Shown: positions 25,643 to 37,018 of the stretch, in pieces
Layout of the letters: each line of letters starts with the position of its first letter
How positions within the stretch are numbered: the stretch's first letter is position 1
Assembly: GCA_964587835.1 (NCBI GenBank)
Contig: CAZPMN010000001.1
Location: forward strand, 117,546 to 181,545
Reading direction: 5' to 3'
Source of the DNA: Erginobacter sp964587835
GTDB taxonomy: Bacteria > Auribacterota > Erginobacteria > Erginobacterales > Erginobacteraceae
DNA length: 64,000 nt
The notes under the pieces: model-generated
What the model saw: the letters and a program-made list of their open reading frames with translations, nothing else
Databases searched by the model: none
What the model was told of the DNA's origin: nothing
Program-made: the position numbers and the translations under genes

Positions 25643-27280
25643 ATGACAGCCAAGCAGTTGAAGTATGACGACTCGGCCCGCCAGGCGGTTCTGCGGGGAG
25701 TGGAGCAACTGAGCCGGGCGGTCAAGGTCACTCTCGGTCCCAAGGGCCGGAACGTGGTCCTGGACAAGAAGTTCGGCTCGCCCACCATCACCAAGGACGG
25801 CGTGACCGTGGCCAAGGAGATCGAGCTCGAAGACCCCTTCGAAAATATGGGGGCCCAGCTGGTGAGGGAGGTTGCTTCCCGGACCAGCGATGACGCCGGC
25901 GACGGTACCACCACCGCCACTATCCTGGCTGAGGCTATCTACCGCGAGGGTCTCAAGAGCGTGACCGCGGGAGCCAACCCGATGGCCGTGAAGCGAGGCA
26001 TCGACCGGGCGGTCGAGGCCGTGGTCCGGGAACTGGGAACCATCAGCAAGGACGTGGCCGACCGGTCGGATATCACCGCTGTCGCCACCATCTCGGCCAA
26101 CAACGACTCGACCATCGGCCAGCGGATCGCCGAGGCGATGGACAAGGTCGGAAAGGACGGCGTGATCACGGTCGAGGAGGCCAAGGGGATCTCCACCTAC
26201 CTGAAGGTTGTGGAAGGGATGCAGTTTGACAAGGGCTACCTCTCTCCCTACTTCGTCACCGATGCCGACAATATGGACGCGGTCCTCGAGGATCCCTACA
26301 TCCTGCTCTTCGAGAAGAAGATCTCCAATCTCAAGGATCTCCTGCCCCTGCTGGAAGAGATTGCCAAGACCGGCCGCGCTCTGCTGGTGATCGCGGAAGA
26401 CGTCGAGGGCGAAGCCCTGGCCGCGCTGGTGGTCAACAAGATCCGGGGCACCCTGAAGGCTTGCGCCGTCAAGGCCCCTGGTTTCGGCGATCGCCGCAAG
26501 GCGATGATGGAAGATATCGCCGTCCTCACCGGCGGAAAGCTGATCTCGGAGGACCTGGGGATCAAGCTGGAGAGCGTCGGTCTTGACGACCTCGGCCAGG
26601 CCAAGCGGGTCACGGTCGAGAAGGAGAACACCACGATCGTCGAGGGTAAGGGGACCGCGGCCGATATCCAGGCCCGGATTTCCCAGATCAAGAAACAGAT
26701 CGAGGATACCGATTCCGATTACGACCGCGAGAAACTCCAGGAACGGCTGGCTAAGCTGGCCGGGGGAGTGGCCGTGATCAATGTCGGGGCCGCCACCGAG
26801 ACCGAGATGAAAGAAAAGAAAGCCCGGGTCGAGGACGCCCTCCACGCCACCCGGGCCGCGGTGGAAGAGGGGATCGTTCCCGGCGGCGGCGTAGCCCTGC
26901 TCCGCTGTATCGACGCCCTGGAGAAGGTCAAGGCCAGCGGCGACGAGAAGATCGGGGTGAAGATCGTCAAAAGAGCCCTCCAGGCCCCGGCCCGCCAGCT
27001 GGCCGACAACGCCGGTGTAGAAGGGGCGATCGTGGTCCAGGAAGTGCTGAAGGGAAAGGGCGACTACGGGTACAACGTCAGCAGCGACAAGTACTGCGAG
27101 ATGTTCAAGGAAGGGATCATTGACCCGACCAAGGTTACCCGCACCGCGCTCCAGAACGCCTCCAGCATCTCGGGGCTGATGATCACCACCGAGTGCCTGA
27201 TCACCGAGGTGCCGGAAGAAGAGAAGATGCCGGCGATGCCCCCCGGAGGAGGAATGGGGGGTATGGGCGGCATGATGTAA
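25643..27280 (+). CDS. groEL: Chaperonin GroEL
   Basis: 545 residues. VTLGPKGRNVVLDKKFGSP, the ATP-binding GDGTTTATILAEAI, and the Gly-Met tail MPPGGGMGGMGGMM are all standard. One copy is seen in the window. A ribosome site (AGAGGAG) lies upstream of ATG 25643. Transcription likely ends at the strong terminator just after the gene. Confidence 0.98.
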   Translation: MTAKQLKYDDSARQAVLRGVEQLSRAVKVTLGPKGRNVVLDKKFGSPTITKDGVTVAKEIELEDPFENMGAQLVREVASRTSDDAGDGTTTATILAEAIYREGLKSVTAGANPMAVKRGIDRAVEAVVRELGTISKDVADRSDITAVATISANNDSTIGQRIAEAMDKVGKDGVITVEEAKGISTYLKVVEGMQFDKGYLSPYFVTDADNMDAVLEDPYILLFEKKISNLKDLLPLLEEIAKTGRALLVIAEDVEGEALAALVVNKIRGTLKACAVKAPGFGDRRKAMMEDIAVLTGGKLISEDLGIKLESVGLDDLGQAKRVTVEKENTTIVEGKGTAADIQARISQIKKQIEDTDSDYDREKLQERLAKLAGGVAVINVGAATETEMKEKKARVEDALHATRAAVEEGIVPGGGVALLRCIDALEKVKASGDEKIGVKIVKRALQAPARQLADNAGVEGAIVVQEVLKGKGDYGYNVSSDKYCEMFKEGIIDPTKVTRTALQNASSISGLMITTECLITEVPEEEKMPAMPPGGGMGGMGGMM

Positions 27281-27307
27281 TTTAAATCCCCGGCGGGGAT
27301 TTAAATT
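27279..27307. repeat. Perfect inverted repeat overlapping the groEL stop
   Basis: Thirteen-base perfect arms (AATTTAAATCCCC at 27279-27291 and its complement at 27295-27307) with a GGC loop. It starts inside the TAA stop of groEL. There is no T-run, so it may protect the mRNA 3' end or be a relic of a repeat, with termination done by the next hairpin. Confidence 0.75.
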
Positions 27308-27315
27308 AGTGGAGA

Positions 27316-27353
27316 AGCGGCCCCCCGGCCTTCGGTCGGGGGGCCGCTTTTTT
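27316..27353 (+). terminator. Strong intrinsic terminator after groEL
   Basis: AGCGGCCCCCCG (27316-27327) pairs with CGGGGGGCCGCT (27337-27348), the loop contains TTCG, and six T residues follow (27348-27353). The stem is 12 bp and almost all G:C. It should end the groES-groEL transcript before the ComF-like gene. Confidence 0.92.
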
Positions 27354-27416
27354 GATTCTCCGGGAGAAGAATAGTGATATGATCCAAAAGATCGTTCGGT
27401 AGGTCCGAAGGAAGAG

Positions 27417-28148
27417 ATGATCGAAAACGGAATTCTCTGGCTGCTGCATCTGTTCTTTCCCCGGGAGTGCGTCCACTGCGGGGTCTTGCTCGATCACCTA
27501 AATCGGGATTATCTCTGCCCGGCCTGTCGGGATCTCCTGGAGCCGGTCGGGAGGCCGGTCTGTGAACAGTGCGGCCGGCCGCTGGCCGGGCCGGGAGATC
27601 TGATCCTGAACTGTCCGGACTGCCGGAAGAACCCTCCGGACTACCGCCGGGCCCGCTCGGCCATCTATTTTTCCGGGCCCGGCCGTTCCCTGGTACTGAC
27701 CTACAAGTACAGCGCCAACCCCTATCTCTCCGTCGCCGCTCTCCGGTTGCTCCTGGCGGCCGGGGAGAGATGGTACGACTGGGATGATTACGAGCTGGTG
27801 CTCCCGGTTCCTCTGCATCCCCGGAAGATTCGGGAGCGGGGTTTCGATCAGTCGGCGATCCTGGTCGCGGGCTTGAGCCGGGCGACCGGGATACCCCGGG
27901 CCCGGAACTGTCTGATCCGGATTCGTTACACACCCAGCCAGACCCGCCTGAACCGGGAAGCCCGACGGGAGAATATCCGGGGAGCTTTTCGGGTGAGTGG
28001 TCGAGAAATCCCGCCCGCGGCTTCAATCCTCCTGATCGACGACGTCTATACCACGGGATCGACCGCCAATGAGTGCGCGGCGGCGCTGCGGCAGGCCGGG
28101 GCGGGCGTTGTTGACGTATTGACCCTGGCCCGAGCGGTGGAGAGATGA
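27417..28148 (+). CDS. ComF-family phosphoribosyltransferase-like protein
   Basis: 243 residues. N-terminal Cys pairs (CVHCG, CPACR, CEQCGRP, CPDCR) form zinc-ribbon sites; the C-terminal PRTase domain has ILLIDDVYTTGSTANECAAAL, the PRPP-binding signature. ComF is needed for DNA uptake in transformable bacteria, though in many genomes its role is unclear. ATG 27417 follows GGAAG. Its last bases overlap the next gene (ATGA), so both are co-translated. It may relate to the ComEC and ComEA-like genes about 25 kb away. Confidence 0.85.
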   Translation: MIENGILWLLHLFFPRECVHCGVLLDHLNRDYLCPACRDLLEPVGRPVCEQCGRPLAGPGDLILNCPDCRKNPPDYRRARSAIYFSGPGRSLVLTYKYSANPYLSVAALRLLLAAGERWYDWDDYELVLPVPLHPRKIRERGFDQSAILVAGLSRATGIPRARNCLIRIRYTPSQTRLNREARRENIRGAFRVSGREIPPAASILLIDDVYTTGSTANECAAALRQAGAGVVDVLTLARAVER

Positions 28149-28849
28149 GGCTGCAGAAGTTTCTCGCCCGGGCCGGGGTCGCCTCCCGGAGGAAGGCGGA
28201 AGAGCTGATCGCCTCCGGCCGGGTCCGGGTCAACGGTAATCCGGTCACCGTAATGGGTTCAGCAATCGATCCTATCCGGGATCGGGTGGAGGTGAACGGC
28301 CGGAGGGTCAGTGCGGAGGAGATGGTTTATATCCTCCTCCACAAACCGGCCGGGTATCTCTGCGCCCTGAGCGACCGATCTCGCCGGCCCCTGGTCACCG
28401 ACCTGGTCCGGCGGATCCCTCAGCGGGTCTACCCGGCCGGCCGCCTTGATCTCGATTCCGAGGGGTTGCTAATCCTGACCAATGACGGAGAGTTCGCCCT
28501 GAGACTGACCCACCCCCGGCATGGCATCGAGAAGAAATATTTTCTTCGGCTCCGGGATCCTCTGACCGGTCCGGCGGTGGAGCGCCTGCAGCAGGGGGTG
28601 ACCCTGGACGATGGTTTCCAGACCCGCCCGGCCCGGGTGAGGATTCTCTCCCCCGACGGTCGGGAGGCGGAGATCGCCATCGGCGAGGGTAAGAAACGCC
28701 AGGTCAAGAGGATGATAAAAGCGGTCGGGAATCGGGTGACCTACCTGCGCCGGACCGCGGTCGGACCGTTGCGGTTGGATGATCTCAAGCGGGGAGAATG
28801 GCGGAGATTGACCACGGCTGAGGTGTCGTTTTTCCTGGATGGGGAATAG
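28145..28849 (+). CDS. RluB/RsuA-type pseudouridine synthase
   Basis: 234 residues. An S4 RNA-binding domain (MRLQKFLARAGVASRRKAEEL, to about residue 60) is followed by the catalytic domain with YPAGRLDLDSEGLLILTNDGEFA, where the Asp of GRLDLDSEG is catalytic. RluB-type enzymes modify 23S rRNA and RsuA 16S rRNA; KKRQVKRMIKAVGN is in the shared C-terminal motif. The stop codon (TAG 28847-28849) lies within a GGGGAATAGGGAAT repeat, so the C-terminus may have been set by repeat insertion. Confidence 0.88.
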   Translation: MRLQKFLARAGVASRRKAEELIASGRVRVNGNPVTVMGSAIDPIRDRVEVNGRRVSAEEMVYILLHKPAGYLCALSDRSRRPLVTDLVRRIPQRVYPAGRLDLDSEGLLILTNDGEFALRLTHPRHGIEKKYFLRLRDPLTGPAVERLQQGVTLDDGFQTRPARVRILSPDGREAEIAIGEGKKRQVKRMIKAVGNRVTYLRRTAVGPLRLDDLKRGEWRRLTTAEVSFFLDGE

Positions 28850-28870
28850 GGAATGGGGAATAGGGAATAG
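28841..28870. repeat. Tandem GGGGAATAGGGAAT repeat at the rluB-type stop codon
   Basis: Two copies of GGGGAATAGGGAAT run from inside the last codons of the pseudouridine synthase gene into the spacer. The stop TAG is part of the first copy. Confidence 0.7.
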
Positions 28871-29300
28871 TTGACAGTAATCAGTAATCAGTGATCAGTA
28901 GGCGGTATCGCCCTTCGGGCTTGATGGATCGGAATGCTGGGGCATTCCTTGTGGTAAATGTGGTATCGCTTTGCTTGAATTAGCGAGGATTCGCGAGGTT
29001 AGCGGATAATATAGGCAGTGGGCAGTAGGAACTGATCTGATAATCGGGGTAATCTGTGAACGAAGAAGAATGTAAGCGGTGATAAGCAAACGGTAAGCAA
29101 TGTCAAAGGGGCCGGGGCAGGGGGATGAATATATCCAGTTGATCCTGTTATCCTGTCAAAAAATGGGGGCGAGGCGGGGGGATAGAGACAGTAAGCGGTG
29201 AGCGGTTAGCAGTAAGCAGTGGGGGTGAGGCGGGGTACAATACATCCCATATCCTGTAGATCTTGTTATCCCTGTCAACAAATCGGAAGGAGGCGGAACA
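28850..29300. other. Repeat-rich intergenic region before clpB
   Basis: Several short repeat families occur together: AATCAGT-type repeats (28875-28900), a GGAATGC hairpin element (28920-28982), GTAAGCGGT/GTAAGCAGT variants (about 29191-29220), and two diverged copies of ATCC(A/T)GTTGATC(C/T)TGTTATCCTGTCAA (29132-29160 and 29250-29282), the second ending 18 nt before the clpB ATG. No gene is convincing here. The clpB promoter must lie within or beyond these repeats. Confidence 0.65.
28920..28982. repeat. Dispersed hairpin element, copy A
   Basis: Contains GGAATGCTGGGGCATTCC (an 8 bp hairpin) and then TTGTGGTAAATGTGGTATCGC. A clearly related element with GGAATGCCTCCGGCATTCC lies at 39904-39967. 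The two share the flanking CTTGA(T/G)GGAT and GCTT(T/C)GCTTG(A/T)(A/T)TTA pattern. Confidence 0.7.
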
Positions 29301-31897
<2,597 letters not shown>

Positions 31898-31901
<4 letters not shown>

Positions 31902-31970
31902 TCAGTAATCGGTAATCAGTGATCAGTGGCCCGGGTTACCGATTACTGATTACTGATCACTGATTACCGT
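31898..31970. repeat. AATCAGT inverted-repeat element between convergent genes
   Basis: The left half contains GTAATCAGTAATCGGTAATC and CGGTAATCAGTGATCAGT; the right half carries their complements (TTACCGATTACTGAT and ACTGATCACTGATTACCG) around a GGCCCGGG core. The element supplies the stop codon of clpB and reaches the stop of the opposing gene. It may act as a bidirectional terminator. Partial copies lie at 28875-28900. Confidence 0.75.
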
Positions 31971-32465
31971 CTACTCGGTTTCCCACCACTGACGCCACTT
32001 GTCGGCGTAATTTTCGATCCAGTCGGACACCGCTTCCGAGCCGAGGTCGTGGCCGGCCTTCTTCGATTCGATCCACTTGTGTTTTAGGATCTCCTCCATC
32101 TGATTCCGGGAGGAGAGGACCGTCCGTTTGGCGCGCCAGATCAGAGCGTAGTTTTTCAGCCAGTCCTCGGTCGCCTCGTTGATATCTACGAAACGGTGAT
32201 AACGCTGGGAGAGAAAATACCGGTGGACCCGGATCGCCTTCCACTCTGCCGGGCTGAAGCGTGGTTCCTGAGGGCAGGTGCTCCGGTCCCGGTCTTTCAA
32301 TTTCTCGTGTTCTTCCCGCCAGCGCCGGGAATAGTGTTCGATCCAGTCCAGGACCGCTTCCTTTTCCCCGACTTCGCGCCCCGCCTGGCGGGAGAGGTAG
32401 TACTTGTGAACGTGGACCGCTCCCCACTCCGCCGGACTGAAACAAAATTCAGATTCGCAATCCAT
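31971..32465 (-). CDS. Uncharacterised three-repeat protein
   Basis: 164 residues from ATG 32465; the open frame continues upstream to 33302 but that part is antisense to nagZ. No clear ribosome site is seen. Three tandem units of about 45-50 residues share a pattern: FSPAEWGAVHVHKYYLSRQ...AVLDWIEHYSRRWR, FSPAEWKAIRVHRYFLSQ...ATEDWLKNYALIWR, and a shorter EEILKHKWIESKKAG...AVSDWIENYADKWR. The consensus is (R/K)-x-H-K-(Y/W)-x-x-S-x-x-x-G...A-x-x-D-W-(I/L)-x-x-(Y/N). It has no signal peptide or membrane segment. I do not recognise a function. Two units carry FSPAEW, absent from the third. Confidence 0.7.
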   Translation of the reverse strand: MDCESEFCFSPAEWGAVHVHKYYLSRQAGREVGEKEAVLDWIEHYSRRWREEHEKLKDRDRSTCPQEPRFSPAEWKAIRVHRYFLSQRYHRFVDINEATEDWLKNYALIWRAKRTVLSSRNQMEEILKHKWIESKKAGHDLGSEAVSDWIENYADKWRQWWETE

Positions 32466-32627
32466 AACCAAAAAGGCCGTTTGCCATCCCGGCCTGAAAC
32501 GTATCGATGGAAAATATAAGACGGTAATGTTAACCTGGCAAGAGTATTTTCTCCGGACCGCCGGGGTCACCGCAGCTTTGAAGATACCCCACCAACAGAA
32601 TTTATCAACCGACAGGCGAAAAGCATT

Positions 32628-34160
32628 ATGGGCCAATACTCCGAGGTTCCGGTACCACCCGGAGAGCTCTTGATGATCGGTTTCGCGGGGCCGGAAATCG
32701 ACGCCTCCCTCCGCCAGGCGATCCAGCAATGGAGGGTGGGCGGAGTAATTCTCTTCGACCGAAACATCCGGGGGCCGAAGGCTCTCTTCCGGCTCTGCCG
32801 AGAACTTCAGGAATTGCGCCGGCAGGTTTCCGACCGGCCGCTGCTGATTGCGGTTGACCAGGAAGGGGGGGCGGTCGCCCGGGTCCGGGAAGGCGCGACC
32901 GTCTTCCCCCCTAACCGGGCCCTCGGTTTTGCCGGCACGGTCCAAGACGCCTTCGCCCAGGGCCGGATCACCGGGGGAGAACTGTCCCGGTTGGGGATCA
33001 ATATGAACCTGGCCCCGGTCCTCGATCTCTGTCACCCCCGGGGGAGTCCCAGTCTCGGTCTCCGTTCCCTGGGCTCGGATCCGGGGAAGGTCGCCGAACT
33101 GGGCGAGGCCCTGATCCGAGGTATGCAGCGCGAGGGGATAATCGCCACCGCCAAGCATTTCCCGGGCAAGGGGCGGGCCCGGCTTGACTCTCACCGGGAT
33201 CTGCCGGTGATCGAGACCTCCGCCGCCACTCTGGGCCGGCGGGACCTGCTTCCCTTCCGCCGGGCCGTCCGGGCGGGGGTGAAAGCGGTGATGACCTCTC
33301 ATGCGGCCTATCCGACCCTGGGCGGCGCCCGGGACCGTCCGGGAACCCTAACCCCCCGGCTGATGACCGGGCTGCTGCGCCGTCGCCTGGGTTTCACCGG
33401 GGTCCTGATCAGCGACGACCTGGGGATGGGAGCGATTGCGGGTCGCCGTTCGGTGGAGGAAGCGGTTCGAGAAGGCCTGGCGGCGGGAGTGGATATCTTC
33501 CTGGTCTGTCATTCCCCCGAAGAATGGCAGCGAGCTTTCCAAGAGCTGGAGCGGATCGGCTCCGGGTCGGTGGAATTGAAGAGGCGCCTGGAGGAAAGCG
33601 GGGAGAGGATCGCCGCCGTTAAGGCGGGTCTCCGGGCGGGACCGGGGAGCGCCGGCCCGTCGGAAAGCGCAAATGACCTGGCCCGACGGATAGCCCGCGG
33701 GGCAATCTCGCTGGCCGGAGCTCGGAAGGATTGGCCGGTCCCGGCCAAGGATCTGCTGCTGATCTGGTTCCGACCCCGGCGGACGGTTGAGGTCGAGAGT
33801 GCGGGGGAAGAGGAGGGGCCGGAGATTTTTTTTCGCGCGGCCGGCTTCGATCCGGAAGTGGTTGCGGTCTCCCTGGACCCCGGTCGGGAGGAACGGGCCG
33901 GCGTTCGAAACCGGCTATCCGGCTCCCGGTCGATCCTGGTCACTTCCTTTGACGCCTACCGGCATCGAGGCCAGCGGGAACTGATCTCGGAAATCCTCCA
34001 GCTCCGTCCGGAGGCCCCGTTGGCCATCCTCCGCGATCCCCGGGACGCCGACCTCTTCCCCGCCGGGGAAAATCTCATCATCACCCGGGGTTACGGGCCC
34101 TGGGCGCTGCGGGCTTTGGCCGAGCTTCTTGCCGCCGGCAGGAGCGGAGACAAAGAATGA
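32628..34160 (+). CDS. nagZ: Beta-N-acetylhexosaminidase, GH3 (NagZ-like)
   Basis: 510 residues. GH3 motifs: AVDQEGGAVARVREG, the KHFPGKGRARLDSH loop (about residues 176-189; the Asp-His pair is the NagZ-type acid/base) and ISDDLGMGAI with the nucleophile Asp near 263-264. A C-terminal domain (about 350-510) makes it longer than E. coli NagZ. NagZ cleaves GlcNAc from anhydro-muropeptides during wall recycling. The next gene is a MurC/Mpl-type ligase overlapping by 4 bp, and NagA is two genes further on, which supports recycling. Confidence 0.85.
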   Translation: MGQYSEVPVPPGELLMIGFAGPEIDASLRQAIQQWRVGGVILFDRNIRGPKALFRLCRELQELRRQVSDRPLLIAVDQEGGAVARVREGATVFPPNRALGFAGTVQDAFAQGRITGGELSRLGINMNLAPVLDLCHPRGSPSLGLRSLGSDPGKVAELGEALIRGMQREGIIATAKHFPGKGRARLDSHRDLPVIETSAATLGRRDLLPFRRAVRAGVKAVMTSHAAYPTLGGARDRPGTLTPRLMTGLLRRRLGFTGVLISDDLGMGAIAGRRSVEEAVREGLAAGVDIFLVCHSPEEWQRAFQELERIGSGSVELKRRLEESGERIAAVKAGLRAGPGSAGPSESANDLARRIARGAISLAGARKDWPVPAKDLLLIWFRPRRTVEVESAGEEEGPEIFFRAAGFDPEVVAVSLDPGREERAGVRNRLSGSRSILVTSFDAYRHRGQRELISEILQLRPEAPLAILRDPRDADLFPAGENLIITRGYGPWALRALAELLAAGRSGDKE

Positions 34161-35509
34161 ACCGCCTCCATTTCGTCGGGATCGCCGGAAGCGGGATGTC
34201 CGCCCTGGCTCAATTAACCCGCTGGCAGGGCCGGCCGGTCTCCGGCTCCGACCGCCTTTTTGACCGGGGCCAGGCCGCCGGGCTCCGGAACTGCCTGGAG
34301 GCGGAGGAGATAAAGATTTTTCCCCAGGACGGTTCCGGCTTGGCTGGCGCCGTCATTGCGGTCAGTTCGGTGGCAGTGGAGGCGGATATTCCCGACTTGG
34401 CGGCGGCGGCGGCCCGGGCCGTACCCGTCTTCAGCCGGGGCGAGTACCTCCTGGAACTGCTCGAGGGGAAACAATCGCTAGCGGTGGCGGGGACCAACGG
34501 CAAGTCGACCACCACGGCCTTGCTCGGCTGGATGCTGGATCAGGGAGGACTCGATCCATCCTGCGTGCTGGGGGCGTCCCTGGTCCGGGGCTGGCCGGGC
34601 TGGGGAAACTGCCGCCGGGGAGCCTCGGACCTCTTCTGTTTCGAAGCCGACGAGAGCGATGGGGTTCTGGAGCATTACCGGCCCGAATGGGGGGTGGTCA
34701 CCAACATCTCCCCCGACCATTTCGGCCCTGACCGGCTGCGAAAGATCTTTGCCCGCTTTGCCCGAAGCTGCCGGCAGGGTTTGGCGGTCAACAACGACTG
34801 CCCCGAGAGCCGCCGCCTCCCTGATGTTCGGATTGAGAAAGTCACCTTTGCCGTTCATTCCGAAGCCGACTATCACCCCCGGAATATCCACTTGGAACGC
34901 GACTCCCTCTCCTTTCAACTCTCCGGGGTGGATTTTTCCCTTCCCCTCCCCGGATTGCACAACCTCTATAACCTGCTCGCTGCCGTCGCCTTGGCCGTTC
35001 CGGCCGGGCTTTCCCTGAAAGAAGCGGCCGCGGCCGCGCGAGATTTTCCCGGTCTGAGACGTCGGCTGGAGATGGTTTACTCCTCGCCGGAGCTGACCGT
35101 GATCGATGATTATTCCCACAACCCGGCCAAGATTTCGGCCGCCCTGACCGCCGCCCGCGGCTTCGGCTCCCCCCTGACCGTCATTTACCAGCCCCACGCC
35201 TACGGGCCTCTGAAACGATTCCGGCGGCCGTTGGCTGCCGCCTTCTCCGATGGCCTGCGGACCGGCGACCGGCTCCTGCTCCTGCCGGTTTATTACGCCG
35301 GTGGAACGGTAGACGACGATTACGGATCCGATCAGTTTGCCGCCGAGTTCGGTGGCCCGGCGGATGTCAGGGTTCTGCCTGGCCCCGAAGCAATCTTGGA
35401 AGACCCCGGCCCGGTTCAAGGGGTTTACCTGGTGATGGGGGCCCGGGATCCGAGCCTGCCCCTGCTGGCCCGCCGGATGGCTGCTGTCTTGCGAGCGTCC
35501 GGGAAATGA
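34157..35509 (+). CDS. Mur ligase, MurC/Mpl type
   Basis: 450 residues. MNRLHFVGIAGSGMSALAQL is the UDP-MurNAc-binding N-terminus of MurC/Mpl ligases, GTNGKSTTT (112-120) the ATP loop, and SPDHFG plus YSHNPAKI the later conserved segments. It could join L-Ala to UDP-MurNAc (MurC) or reattach a recovered tripeptide (Mpl). The overlap with nagZ and linkage to nagA favour a recycling role, but this is context only; no other mur genes are adjacent. Start ATG overlaps the nagZ stop (ATGA). Confidence 0.75.
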   Translation: MNRLHFVGIAGSGMSALAQLTRWQGRPVSGSDRLFDRGQAAGLRNCLEAEEIKIFPQDGSGLAGAVIAVSSVAVEADIPDLAAAAARAVPVFSRGEYLLELLEGKQSLAVAGTNGKSTTTALLGWMLDQGGLDPSCVLGASLVRGWPGWGNCRRGASDLFCFEADESDGVLEHYRPEWGVVTNISPDHFGPDRLRKIFARFARSCRQGLAVNNDCPESRRLPDVRIEKVTFAVHSEADYHPRNIHLERDSLSFQLSGVDFSLPLPGLHNLYNLLAAVALAVPAGLSLKEAAAAARDFPGLRRRLEMVYSSPELTVIDDYSHNPAKISAALTAARGFGSPLTVIYQPHAYGPLKRFRRPLAAAFSDGLRTGDRLLLLPVYYAGGTVDDDYGSDQFAAEFGGPADVRVLPGPEAILEDPGPVQGVYLVMGARDPSLPLLARRMAAVLRASGK

Positions 35510-36957
35510 AGAGGACGAGTATGAGTACGAGTAAGGGTAAGAGTAAGGGTAAAAGTATGGGGAAGACGATGAGAAATGTGGAGGGGAAGGTTCACTCCCG
35601 GGCGGCGAGGGCGGAGTACCAGGCTACCCTGGACGAACTTTACCGCCTCCGGCTCTTTGGGACCAAGCTCGGCCTGAACAATATCCGCCGCCTGCTCGAA
35701 CTGCTGGGTAATCCCCAGCGGGAACTGGTCTTCTATCATATCGCCGGGACCAACGGAAAGGGTTCGACGGCCGCCATCCTCCAGCGGCTTCTGATGACCA
35801 CCCGCCGCCGGGTGGGCCTCTTCACCTCCCCCCATCTGGTTGACTTCCGGGAACGGATCCGAATCGGCGGCCGCCCCATCTCAACCGGGGAGGCGACCGC
35901 CGCCATCCGGGAGATTCTCTCCCTGCTCCCCCGGGTTGCCGCTTCCCCCGGATGTTCCCATCCCACCTACTTTGAGGCGGTGACCGCTCTGGCCTGTCTT
36001 TATTTCCGGCGGAAGGAGACGGAGGCGGTGGTCTGGGAGGTCGGCCTGGGGGGCCGTCTTGATGCCACCAACGCCGTCACCCCCCGGGTGTCAATCATCA
36101 CCTCGATTGGCCTTGAACACCAAGTCTACCTCGGCCGCACCCTCGACCAAATAGCTCGGGAGAAGGGGGGGATCATCAAGCAGGGGATACCCCTGGTGAC
36201 GGCGGTCCCGCCGGGACCCGCCCGCGATCGGATCATCCAGATCTGCCGCTCCCGCCGTTCTCCCTTGGTCGAGGTTAATAAACTCTACCAGGCTCGGGTT
36301 GTTTCCCGGGGGGTGAGAGGGCAGGTGCTTGCCGTCACCGGTCCCGCTGGAAGCTTTTCGGGCCTCTTCCTCCCTCTCCCCGGAGATCACCAGGTGGCCA
36401 ACCTTCTTACCGCCCTGGCCGCCTGGGAGCGGGGAGAGAGCCGGGCGTCCGGGATCGGACCGGGGCGCCTGAAGCGGGCCCTGAAGTCGGTCTCCTGGCC
36501 CGGCCGTTTCGAGTACTTCTCCGGCCCCCCGGAGTCGGTCGTGGACGGGGCCCATAACCGGTCCGGCGCCCGGGCCTGCGCCCGGGCCCTGCGGGACCTG
36601 CTTCCGGAACGCCCCCTGGTCCTGGTCCTCGGGGTGCTGGCCGACAAGGACGCGCGGGAGATCTGCCGCCCCTTTCTCTCCCGGTCTGTCCGGGTGATTG
36701 CCGTCACCCCCCCCTCCGCCCGCGCCCTGCCGGCTGCCCGGCTGGCCCGGGTGATCCGGAGGGAAGCCGGGGAGAGAAAGGTGCCGGTGCTGATCCGCAA
36801 ATCTCTTGAGTCCGCCTTGGGATACTGCTACCGTCTCCAGGAAACCGCCCGGAGAAGAGGAGGAGAGGTCCCGATTATCTGTATCGCCGGTTCCCTCCGG
36901 TTGATCGGTCCGGCCCGGAAATTTCTTTCCTCCAACCGGGGCGACAACGTCCCCTGA
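35506..36957 (+). CDS. folC: Folylpolyglutamate/dihydrofolate synthase-type ligase (FolC)
   Basis: 483 residues, beginning at an ATG overlapping the previous stop. The ATP loop GTNGKGSTAA (81-90), LFTSPHLVDFRERIRI, EVGLGGRLDATN and VDGAHN are the FolC signatures. It adds glutamate to (dihydro)folates. The first ~21 residues are low complexity (TSMSTSKGKSKGKSMGK), encoded by a GAGTAAGGGTAA-like tandem repeat, so the true start may be ATG 35569. FolC is not an obvious partner of NagZ or NagA; its place in the operon may only reflect co-transcription. Confidence 0.87.
   Translation: MKRTSMSTSKGKSKGKSMGKTMRNVEGKVHSRAARAEYQATLDELYRLRLFGTKLGLNNIRRLLELLGNPQRELVFYHIAGTNGKGSTAAILQRLLMTTRRRVGLFTSPHLVDFRERIRIGGRPISTGEATAAIREILSLLPRVAASPGCSHPTYFEAVTALACLYFRRKETEAVVWEVGLGGRLDATNAVTPRVSIITSIGLEHQVYLGRTLDQIAREKGGIIKQGIPLVTAVPPGPARDRIIQICRSRRSPLVEVNKLYQARVVSRGVRGQVLAVTGPAGSFSGLFLPLPGDHQVANLLTALAAWERGESRASGIGPGRLKRALKSVSWPGRFEYFSGPPESVVDGAHNRSGARACARALRDLLPERPLVLVLGVLADKDAREICRPFLSRSVRVIAVTPPSARALPAARLARVIRREAGERKVPVLIRKSLESALGYCYRLQETARRRGGEVPIICIAGSLRLIGPARKFLSSNRGDNVP
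35512..35562. repeat. Low-complexity GAGTAAGGGTAA tandem repeat inside the folC 5' end
   Basis: Irregular copies of GAGTA(T/C)GAGTA, GAGTAAGGGTAA and GGGTAAAAGTAT follow immediately after the first codons. It keeps the frame open, giving a Ser/Lys/Gly-rich peptide. Its base composition is unlike that of the rest of the gene. Confidence 0.65.
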
Positions 36958-37018
36958 GCATCGTTCGGAACGTTGGAATCGATTCAAACGGGATTGGTAC
37001 AATTAAGGCTAACGAAAT

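Noticed and set aside
25193..26845. 550-residue minus-strand frame opposite groES/groEL
   Set aside because: It is the antisense of highly conserved chaperonin genes in GC-rich DNA; its translation is Leu/Asp/Gly/His-biased with no domain.
32466..33302. Upstream extension of the three-repeat protein
   Set aside because: It is antisense to nagZ; the repeat units begin only after ATG 32465.
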